Source: Amoebophrya sp. A120
Taxonomy: Eukaryota; Sar; Dinophyceae; Syndiniales; Amoebophryaceae
Length of the DNA: 64,000 nt
Direction of reading: 5' to 3'
NCBI GenBank assembly: GCA_905178155.1
Contig: CAJINV010000002.1
Location: forward strand, 7,470,743-7,534,742
Under the pieces are notes generated by a model. That model was not told the DNA's origin. It saw only the letters and a list, made by a program, of their open reading frames with translations, and did no database searches. Positions within the stretch are counted from its first letter, which is position 1; each line of letters starts with the position of its first letter. Shown piece by piece: positions 43,622 to 52,812 of the stretch. Position numbers and translations under genes: made by a program.

Positions 43622-45984
43622 TTATGACCCGAACAACGCTGATCCGGCGCCCCGCATGTTCCCTCCACCTCCCCCGTTCGCCCTCGCGCCGCCGGGGCGG
43701 AAGAACGAGTCGTAGGCTTGCGTCAGTATTTGCATTCCCTGCGCCACGGCCGGTTCCACGAGGGGCTTCACCACCGGAAGCACCATGTCCGCAACGGGTT
43801 TCAGGATCGGCTGCACCAGCAGCACGTTCGCCAGATAGATGCTACCACCGGCGGCACCTGGTGAATATTTTTTTTTCAACATCGAAAGCTGAAACAAGAT
43901 TTACCAGCATATGAAGCCTAGCAAGCTCAAAATAGCGAGAAGGGCACTACCAGCTGCAAATTATCATTGCACTGGTCGAGCAACCACGTCGTCAAAACGC
44001 ATCAACATCCACACTAAAAATTCATTTCCCATGAGTACCTATCGCCGGCAGGAAGGGTTCTGCCCCCACTGCGTGCACGGTGCGCGTAACCGCCTCGGCG
44101 CCGTAGAGATAGAATTTCCCGATCTGGAACAGCGTGTAGGCGGATCCGACGCACGCGCCAACCCCCGTGAAAACCGCTTGGGAGAGCATCAGATACCCGT
44201 CGTACGCGAGCACGTCCGGCGTCGTCGAATACATGTAGCAGGCGGCCGCGGTCCCCGCGGTCGCCAGCGCCGCGTTTCGCTCCGCACGGTGGATGTTCTT
44301 GGACTTCCGGGCCAGACACGCGTCGAAGACACAGAACGTGTTCAAAAACAGCCTCAACCGGTCCATTTCCGCCGCGCGGTCGTCCGACACGGCCTATGCA
44401 TTGCAAAAGTATTGTATTAGTGTAAATTGCATTACAGATTTTGGCAAGAAGGAAAATGGAATTTGTAATGCTGTGTTGCCTTAGGAAAAAAATTTGTCAT
44501 GCATGTTTGCAATTCGTACGAGTACGATACTTTTGCACAGGATACGGCAAGCATCTCCGCCATGTTCAAGAAACACTGCTCGTCATCGGTGATTATCGAC
44601 TGCAAAAATGTCTGCGTCTGGAAGATTGCCAGGTTTGTCATGCATATTTGAATGACCCATTACGTCTGTGATGCATGCCCTAGCATCACAGATTTTTAGA
44701 GGGCTTTGTGATGCCTGTGCCTCTACCGCATGAGAAATGCCCCCTCTCTGTAGCACAAACTGGAGTCCTCTTGCTGGTCATACAATCCAAATTTTTTTTG
44801 AAGCCAGAGACAGCATTACAATTTTAGAATCTTCCAGACCCAGGCATATTTGCAATCCATAGTGATCTCGATGATCCCGAGCGTGTCGCCGTGCGGCGGG
44901 TTGATGATCAGGGAAGGGTGCCAGGGCTTCAGAATCTTCCACGTCTTACCGCCAGCGCAATACTTTGAACCGATGGTGCCGCCGGTCCACCACGCGCCGC
45001 TGTCGTCCTTCAGTTCCGTGCGGAGGATGGGCATCTCGTGGGCGAAGTTGGTGAAAGGTATCCTGTGCGAAAATTGTACGTAGTACCGCAATAGTCGTAC
45101 AAATTGCAATCTTGGTCTTGCGGGTCCTCGCCTGGTTGTGTCGGCATTTTTACCTAGTTGACCTGGAAGGTTTTTCACATGCAATTTGTACAACTAGTCT
45201 GCGATCTAATCATAATCTCTATGCAATGCATAATGTCCGGAACAAACTTGTTCGACTGGAACACCGTGTACTCCGCCGTTGCGGGTTTGTCATTGTCGTC
45301 GTTCCACTTCATGTTGATGCGGGCATGGACGTAGAACGGCACGGAGTTCTGCATCTCGTCCTTCACCGCCTGCGGCATGTTGTCGATCGACTCGTCGGCC
45401 CCCGTCCCATCGTCCAGTTGCTGGTCCGGATAGGATTTCTGGGGCAGATAAATGTGGTACGCGGGCTCGATCGTTCCGTTCAACCACGAGTTCGACTTAT
45501 TCGCGGCCACATCCGGGCGCTGAATGATCGCGACCACCTTATTCGTGGTAGAATCCCTTATGAAAACGCACAACTTATCGCCATTTTTCGTCCCAGAGAA
45601 GCTGTGCGCGTCAATCTTCCACTGCGGCTTTACTACGGTTTTTGTGCTATGCTCCGACGGCTTCGCGTGCATCTGCATGGCGAATCGCCGTCCTTCGTTA
45701 ACTTTCAAAGGGTCCAAGACCTCCCTGTAGTAGCTATTCCCACCCGCCTTGGTAAATTTGTCCCCGAGCTGCTTAAACTCATACGCGACAGCCTTTCTGT
45801 AGCTGAATTCGGCCCGCTTGTCCCACGGGCGGAGACATGTATCGACCGCGGTAACTTCGTGGTGGTGGGCGATTTTAGGAGCTTTGTCGTTTCCCTTCTT
45901 CGTCGGGATCGCTGGCGACTTCGAGGACGAACTCCCGGTGGAGCCCCCCTTGGTCTTCGATTTTGATTTCGCCATCTTTGCCAT
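43622..45984 (-). CDS. Protein of unknown family with hydrophobic C-terminal segments; three mobile introns
   Basis: The likely start is the second methionine pair (MAKMAKSKSK, 45984), because the first ATG at 46026 has a weak leader. After a Lys/Ser-rich head the protein has a beta-rich-looking part (KLCVFIRDSTTNKVVAIIQR and AEYTVFQSNKFVPDI). Exon 2 reads PFTNFAHEMPILRTELKDDS...GSKYCAGGKTWKILKPWH. It continues through a 50-nt exon (DDEQCFLNMAEMLAV) to SDDRAAEMDRLRLFL, then hydrophobic stretches (YLMLSQAVFTGVGACVGSAY) and a Pro/Val-rich end (LVQPILKPVADMVLPVVKPL). Introns 1 to 3 are introner-like elements; the fourth (44038-43858) is an ordinary GT-AG intron. The N-terminal part faintly recalls LURP-one/tubby-like folds, but I would not assign it. 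Confidence 0.7.
44394..44543 (+). mobile_element. Introner-like element, family B, copy 2
   Basis: This 150-bp element has inverted ends (ctatgcattgcaaaagta at the left; the right end reads back as atcctgtgcaaaagtatc) and is flanked by ACGGC (44389-44393 and 44544-44548). Excision from the 43622-45984 gene joins NMAEMLAV to SDDRAAE in frame. Confidence 0.82.
44594..44861 (+). mobile_element. Introner-like element, family C, copy 2
   Basis: This 268-bp element has termini tatcgactgcaaaaatgtct and the complement of tatggattgcaaatatgcct. It is flanked by GTGAT (44589-44593 and 44862-44866). Excision from the 43622-45984 gene joins GIIEIT to DDEQCFLN in frame. It keeps the same internal order of GTCATGC, catcacag and ctcttgctggtcat words as copy 1. 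Confidence 0.88.
45060..45232. mobile_element. Introner-like element, family B, copy 3 (diverged)
   Basis: The termini tatcctgtgcg and atgcaatgcata resemble other family B ends, and the insert of about 172 bp interrupts the same gene as copy 2. Removing it joins KFVPDI to PFTNFAHE in frame. I see no convincing 5-bp duplication, so the target duplication has decayed or the borders are slightly off. Confidence 0.6.
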
Positions 45985-47311
45985 GGCTTGATTGTGCACT
46001 TCTCCTTTAGAAGATGTTCGCGACAAGATTCAACTATGTGTGACCATCGTGTGTGGAAACCAGGCTGGCTGTCGTTGCCAAATTCAGAAGTGGAAAATAA
46101 TCTACGTTGCGTTTATACAATTCACTGTGCGATTAGAGTTATTCGGGTAGTACAGTTTTATTTTGTCTTAATCAGGGAGAAACAACTATGCCGTCTCTGT
46201 TTCAACTTTCATTCTATGTACACTTATGCGAAAAACCTTCGGAAAAGTACGAAGAGCGACTTTGCTACAGGAACGATTTAACGCCAATGTGATACTGTAG
46301 CTGAACGACAACGATATTCAATGAAAATGAACGAAATGGCTACGAATTGCTTTCGTACGCAGACGACCGAGACTAGAGCTGCGGCTCACGCTTCACTTAC
46401 CGAAACCAAAGGCAAGTAATTAGCTTTAGGCTATCTTGTTTGCATACCGAATAACGTCGTGGTTTTCATTTACATTTTCGTATCACCGAACCGATCTTTT
46501 GCACATTATCTTCGACATCATTTTGCCTGCACTTTGGGGGCTCGAAAAAAAGGCTCTACAATCCTGCTACAGAAGCGAAAGCATACCACTGTTCGGATCA
46601 TGCTGACGTGGCGCGGCACCTCCGTCGCTGTCCGGAGCCAATGGCACGCGTAGCAACCAGTCGAGCAGATTTTCTAATTTTGCACCAAGTTTTTTAGAAG
46701 GTCAGTAGTGTCCGGTCGTAGCGCAACAGTACTTTTTTTGAAACGGCGATCTTTCGCAAGAGTTCAGTCCAGCACTCATCAACGGTGGAAAAGAATAGTT
46801 TTGCTAAAGTAATTCATCAAAATTCGCTAAAGTAAATAACACTAATCTGGTTGAAAAAAAGTCGTTACCCACAACCCATAGTACAGTGTAGTTTTTGCTT
46901 AAGGTAGTATTTAAAATTGATGAAACGAGTGTACAGCTAAACATTCCGAAAATTGTCAAGAAAATAAGGAAAAAGTCTGTTTACTCATTGATGAATGCAA
47001 CTCCGCGAAATTTAGCGCGCCTGACCTTGCGCACGAAAAACGAACTGTTGCGTGCATACTTTCCTCCGGAGCGGAGGTGGTCTGTTTACGTGCATTGTAC
47101 ACTACTGCAGAACAACTCTTAGTGTTGCGATCAAAACATCGGTTTTGGCAGGCGCACCACGTGCTAAAATCACAAGTCGTTGAGCTGCTCTTGAGGGTAC
47201 GGTAAGCTGAGCGTCCCTTGCGGCGAAGGAAAAAATCGAGAGCGCATGAGCAGCTTCGCGGCCAAAAAGAGAAACCAACGACAAGGCAAAACAAGAATCT
47301 GCTGATCTTAC
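45985..47311. other. Intergenic region
   Basis: AT-rich DNA between the stop of the coiled-coil gene and the start of the gene at 43622-45984. Frames are short and unconvincing. Nothing recognised. Confidence 0.4.
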
Positions 47312-50202
47312 ATCTGGGATAGGATCTCCAAAGCTTCCTTCAGAGAGTCGATCTCCTCCTGGCGTTTCTTCTGCTTCTCCTCGAAAGAGACACCTGGAAA
47401 GTTTTTTGAAAGGTTGAAAGGAAAGGGAAACCGATGTCGGTGAAATTCAGGATGTCATTTTGCTTTCTGAACTCCAAATACAAGCAGTTTCACAATTCAC
47501 GAGAATGCCTACAAGCGCATCTTCTATACCCTTGGCGATGCACTTGGGGTCGATGACCTCCCGCTTTTCCTTCAGGTGGTTCTCCAGGGTGGCCTTGTAC
47601 TCCTGCAGGGCATCCTTGGCGTTCAGCAGGTCCTCTTTCTTCTGCGCCAGGTCCTCCTGGGTGCTGTTGAGCGAGGATTCCTTGCTGGCCTTGGAGGTTT
47701 CCGCCTCCGTCATGAACTTGTCGTGCGCGGTGGCTGCCTCGGACTCCGCCGTAGTGGTTTCGCGGATCAGCTGGTCCATCTGGGACTTGATGACCTCCAA
47801 CAAACCCAAAACGCCGCCGCCGCCCATGCCCTTGTACTCGCCGCCCTCGAAGGCCGGCTGCTTCACCTGCAGGAAGGCGCCCTCGACCTTGCTGTAGTAG
47901 CTCTGGAGCACCGTCATGGCCTGGTCCACGGCCTTGGACGCCGCGGTGGTCTCGGTGATGGTCTTCTCGTTGTCCGCTTTCTCAGTCGCCCGGTTCTTCT
48001 TGGCCTCGGCCATATCGAGCTTCAACTGCGCAATCTCCTTGGTGAACTTCTCCTCCGCAGCGGTCAGCTGCTCGACGTTGGAGGTCAACTTCTCCACCTT
48101 GGTGCTCTCCTTCGCGACCTTGGATTCGAACTCCTCGATGGCAGCCTTGTTCTCAGCCATCTCCTTGTCGCACATGCCCTTCTTAGTCAGCTCGGCCTTC
48201 TCCTCCTCCTTCAACTTGTTGATCAGCTCCTGGATCATCTTGCGGATCTTCACAAACGGGTCGGCTTCGGCTAGTATGGGATGGAAAATGAGAGGAGGTT
48301 TCGGTAGGATCCGTGATAGAAAAGTGTGAGCAGACGTATGCCAAGAAAAGCAACGTGGCTCGCGGCTAAGAAACATTGCATGCAAAGAAAAGTGGATCAT
48401 GAAACATAAGATATCCTTTTTCAGCATCGCATTCGCAGCTGAGTCAATGCATGAGCATGTCTTTATCTATGACTCCACCAAAACATCACCCACATCTCGT
48501 CCCCATTTCATACCAGATTCCGCGAGTTCCATGAGGATCTTGGAGTGCAGCTTCGCGCCCCGGGAGCGCAGGAAGTTGGTCAATTTGTTATCGCTGTCGT
48601 CGTTGCCGGCCTTCTTGGCGGACAGCTGCAGGAAGGAGCCGAGCGATTGGGCCTCATCCAAGTGACCACTGCCGGTCTGCACTTCCGGGGAGCTCATGAT
48701 GGAGATGGCCTGGGCGATAGCCTCCAGTTCCTCTTCACGGGACTTTTGCCGGGCTTCGTAGTCGGTGGTCTTCCGTTATCCATAGGAAATCTACCAGTAC
48801 CCTACAGGACGTCCCAATACATGGCAAGTAGATATGCATGATGTTGCCCTCGGTACGCAATTTTCTTCCCACACTCACTTGTTCGAGTGCATACTTGCTA
48901 AAAATCGTCGCATACTCCTTGGTCGAAAAAAACGACTTCAGACTACGCCTCTCTGCTTCTGCGTCCTGTACGGTATAATAGATTTGCAAAACGTATCTGC
49001 TTGCAGTCACCGACGATCTCGGCCAGGTACTTTTTGTCGTCAGCCATGAACTATTCTATGAAAAAGTATCGTACTCGTACTGCAATCATGCATCGCAAAC
49101 CTTTTTTGTAAGGTAAATCAGGATTACAAATTTTATTTCTCATGCTTAGGAAATTTGTGATGCATTTACACGAGTACAATACTTTTGCAGTTCATATGGA
49201 CTGCTCCTCCGTGGTCAGCTCCTTCTTGGCGTTCCCCTCGTCCGCTTGCGCGGTGGACTTGTTCTCGGTCTCGGCAGCCTCCATCTTGGCGGCGGCCTCC
49301 TGCTTCTGCGTAGCGTCCTGCATGTTCATCTCGAAGTGGTGCTGCTTCTCGGATTCCTCCTTCTGCAGGTCCTGCTTCTCCTGCGTGCTATGCAACACAA
49401 AACTGTATCGCAATAGTGGAAATCGAAATCGAAATAATTGTACGTACAAATTATTTTCGCACGTTTTCATCCGGATTCAGACAGAAAAATGCGTTTTTCA
49501 TGCCACAAATTCGCTACTCCCACAAACACGATATAACTTTTGCACAGGATACTCAAAGTCTTTCTGCAGGTCCTGGACCATCTTGATCACGGTGTCGGAC
49601 TGGCGCTCGGAGGCGGAGGTGAAGGGGTCCTTCACCTCTTGCAACGTCTGCATCAGACTCTGGACTGCGTCCCAGTGCTTGCCGACGCGGCCCTTGTTGG
49701 ACAGCTGCAGCAGGGAGACCGCGGCCTCCTTTTTCTCCGGGACGGCGGACAGGACTTCGACGGCCTTGTCGCAGGCATAGATGGAATCGGACAGGTCGGT
49801 GTGCTCGGCGACGAAGGCAGCGTTCTCCTCGGCCCGCACCTTCTTCATGGCCTTCTTGTTTTCCTTCATTTTCTCTTGCGTGTCCACCGCCTCGTTGATC
49901 GCTTCCGTTGCGGCCGCGATGCGCTCCTGTGCGTCGACGATCTGCGCCTGGAACTGCTGGATGGCGCGCTCGGACTCCTTGATGTCGGCTTCCTTCTCCG
50001 CCTGCGTGTCGGAGCACCATGTGTTGAAGGCCGCGAACGCGACGGATTCCTCCTGCTTTTCCTTCTGGCCCCGGCCCTCCATCTCCTTCAACATCTCGAT
50101 CACCTTGTCAATGGCCGCATTCTTTGCTGACTCCAGCTGCTTCAGATTCGTCGCAGAAGCGCTGGTGGCCAGCGCCGAAAGAGCCACGAGGGTGGACCGC
50201 AT
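47312..50202 (-). CDS. Secreted dinoflagellate-type coiled-coil protein
   Basis: The start at 50202 gives a clear signal peptide (MRSTLVALSALATSASATN). Long charged coiled coils follow, with a repeated plan: VIEMLKEMEGRGQKEKQEES, then a Trp/Cys pair (AFNTWCSDTQAEKEADI). Later comes IRKMIQELINKLKEEEKAEL with GMCDKEM, and the end EEIDSLKEALEILSQM. Exons: 50202-49552; 49389-49201; a short one about 49045-49005 (MADDKKYLAEIVGDC); 48769-48520; 48270-47530; 47400-47312. Three introns are introner-like elements; the others look ordinary. I know this protein type as an abundant, lineage-specific family in dinoflagellate sequence sets, with no established function. A structural or extrusome-matrix role is conceivable but unproven. 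Confidence 0.75.
48775..48999. mobile_element. Introner-like element, family E
   Basis: This 225-bp insert lies in the coiled-coil gene. Imperfect inverted ends of about 38 bp share aaatcta and the word tacaggacg. It is flanked by CTTCC (48770-48774) and CTTGC (49000-49004). Excision joins VGDCK to TTDYEARQ, the order usual for this dinoflagellate protein type. Confidence 0.62.
49051..49195 (+). mobile_element. Introner-like element, family B, copy 4
   Basis: This 145-bp element has family B ends (ctatgaaaaagtatcgtac and its complement aatacttttgcagttcat). The near-duplication is ATGAA (49046-49050) and ATGGA (49196-49200). Excision joins EEQS to MADDKKY in the coiled-coil gene. Confidence 0.72.
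49390..49551. mobile_element. Introner-like element, family B, copy 5 (diverged)
   Basis: This 162-bp intron-sized insert ends in the typical family B sequence cttttgcacaggata. Its other end, ctatgcaacacaaaactg, is degraded. Removal joins KDFE to STQEKQD in frame. No clear duplication remains. Confidence 0.55.
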
Positions 50203-50925
50203 CTTTAGTTTCAGGAGTCGCCAGATGAACCAGTGCTGCAGAGTGGATCTTTTTCTGCCTCTGTCTGGCTGACACACAACTCTGTGGTTCACCTATTCGA
50301 GTTCGAGAACGAAACGGAAATAAAATGGCTCGCGCGGGCCACTTAAAAGAAGACGCAGGATTCCAAAAGAAGCAAAAAGCTAAAAACGTGCCTTGAACGG
50401 AGAAACGAAAACAAAATTTACAGCTCAGGATCAGGATCACCGTTGCAGCAAACTCAAAAAGACCGTTGCAGCAATCTTCAGACATCGTGCCGATAGTGGC
50501 GACGACTTAGTACCACGTCGATGAACAGGAGCATATCACCTCATTCGCGGCGAATAAGCCTTTTGATGATGTTCAGCTTTGATATAATACCACTTGTTGG
50601 CCAATTTACAAGCACAGATTTTTGCTTGATTCCGCATAAGTACTAGGTCGGAAAAAAACAACCTCTGTTTCGTGGCGGTTGCGGCAGGCGGCGTACCCAT
50701 GAAAGCTGATGGTGAAGTCGGAAAAGAAAACACAATTCGTGTAGCGTTCGTCACGTTCAAACTCAAAGCGAAACGACAGGAGCATAATGCAGCGTAGAAA
50801 TGCTTTTGAAACTAAGATATAAAGCCCGCTCGGATGAGTGCTTGAAAAGAATGTTCAGACGGAGCCAGTGGCTATCTGAGAAATAACTGCCTCCCCTTTC
50901 TTCTGCAAGTGCGGCTGCAACTGAG
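50203..50925. other. Intergenic region between two secreted coiled-coil genes
   Basis: About 720 bp with no convincing frame. It should contain the promoter and leader of the 47312-50202 gene and the 3' end of the 50926-52101 gene. No TATA-like or spliced-leader-like site was recognised. Confidence 0.4.
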
Positions 50926-52101
50926 TCACCAATCCTCCAACACTGAGCCCTTCCTCTCCCCGACGTTTTTCGAGGCCCTTTTCCCGACCGCTTCATTCAC
51001 TTTCCGCACTTTGTTCAACCTGCCAACCACCGTTGGGTTGACCACTTTCTCTTGCACCTGCTTCTCTAAAGCGGGCTTGACCGCGTTCTCGAACTTCCCC
51101 ACTAGCTGTCTCGCTCTCGCCTCCAGCTTCTCCACGGACAGAGCACTGCCGGGGTCGGCCATCTGAGACAACACGTCGATCTGCGCTTTCACCGTTTCTT
51201 TGTTTTCTTTGGAAAGCTCCTTCTCGATCAGCGGCTTCAGCGTCAAACTTTCCTTGGTCAGGTTCTTCTCCTGCTGTACGTCGCCTTGAAACTTGCTGCG
51301 AGCATTGGAAATGCCAGAACCTGGTTGCGGAAAATAATCTTAATCGCGGTGGCGCCATTTGCAAGAAAAATGCAAAACCCACTCGAACATCTGAAGGAAT
51401 TTGACGGGCAGGCATTATTATTACCACTTTCATTTTGATGAACATTTTGATGAACAAACTACTGTGTACATAAACTACGAGCACGAAAGCTTACAAGGAG
51501 CAGCATGGTAAGCAGTTCCACTGAACGGTACCGACATCTGCCAGCATTTTCGCGATCTTCTTCGCACCTTCCTCGTTCTCAAAGTTCGTTTTCTTCAGTC
51601 TTTCGGCGAACTCGTGCGTAGCGGTGGCGTTCTCGTTCAACTGCTCGATGCGGAATGCTTCTTCAGTCGCATTCTTCCCGAGGGAGTCCAGCTTCGTGCG
51701 CAGTGCGGCCTGAGGACGAGGATAAGATTTGATGCTAATCTTTTCGCAAGCTGTACTAGTTCAACATCTGTACTACTCGGATAGCGATTGATCATTTATC
51801 GCATGGGCTGTCACAGGAAGTGCGTGCATACTCGAATCACATGACACGATTAAAGATTGCTTCTGCTTCACGAGACGTATATGGTCTCACACTAACTCAC
51901 CATGGTCCCTTCCAATGTAGCGAATTTGTTTGTGATGTCAACCGCGAGCTTGTTTTCGTTGTCTGCGCCAATCACGACACCTTCCACGGGGCATAGATGC
52001 CTCGTCTGTGTTGCTAGTTGCGACACCAAATCAGCAACCACTCCGTGGAGTAGCACACGGAGAACACGCATGCCACCAGCCCGCCCTGACAAGAGCAACA
52101 T
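50926..52101 (-). CDS. Small helical, probably secreted protein, unknown
   Basis: Exon 1 (52101-51901) begins MLLLSGRAGGMRVLRVLLHG, hydrophobic enough for a signal peptide, and ends LEGTM at a GTGAGT donor. Exon 2 (51710-51532) is helical (LRTKLDSLGKNATEEAFRIE) and ends at GTACCG. Exon 3 (51320-50926) joins in frame as DVGSGISNARSKFQGDV and ends ERKGSVLEDW. All introns are canonical GT-AG (190 and 211 nt). Heptad-like Leu/Ile and Glu/Lys patterns suggest coiled coil. It lies head-to-tail with the larger coiled-coil gene, so a shared compartment is possible. No family recognised; the start could lie upstream. Confidence 0.62.
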
Positions 52102-52812
52102 GGCGGTTATCAGTGTCGGCCCGAAGCCCTACTTCCGCGATGAACCGTACGCGTTCGCTGCGTTTTCGATGCCTCCCAAATCACAGCGGACGGGCTCCGT
52201 CATTACCTCATGCTGTACTCTTCTGCTGCCGCTCTGCCAGCCGTGACGGCATGGTGGCAAGCAGCCGTGCCGTCACACGGCGCTGTGTTAGTCTGCCCCG
52301 GACGCAGCCCCGGAGGTAAGTAGAAGTACGTGTTACTTCCCAATTGCTGCACGCACTAGTTACGCCAGGCGGAGTGACTTGGACGTCTTCATTACGCGGC
52401 CTTCTACGCTACAACGCTTTCGAACTTTTGTTTAGGCTGACATTCAATGAGTTTGATACAGAAGCCACGACGAGGCGATTAGAGAGGAGGTACGTACGAA
52501 TGAAACGATAAACGATAATGTATCACTTGCATATGCATGTTGAGGGGGAAACGAACTTGAGTTTCCGTTCGTCGATGATTTCGCGTGGTAGGAGCCGGAG
52601 CTGCTCGGTGATGTCGATATTAGTGAAGACCTTCGACCTGCAAACAAAGCGCGCGCCATCCCTTACAGCAAAGAGTGCTACTTCTCAAGGTAGCATCATT
52701 CAAGTTTTTTTCGGCCATTCTTATCATTAGATCGCTTGTCCTCAGTGTCTGTGACGAGTTCAAGTGTCCTACCTCTTTTGGGTATAGCAAGGATCTTGGT
52801 GTTAGATTGCCC
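52102..52812. other. Intergenic region
   Basis: About 700 bp upstream of the helical secreted gene and downstream of the glycosyltransferase-like gene. Only shadow frames were seen; nothing recognised. Confidence 0.4.
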
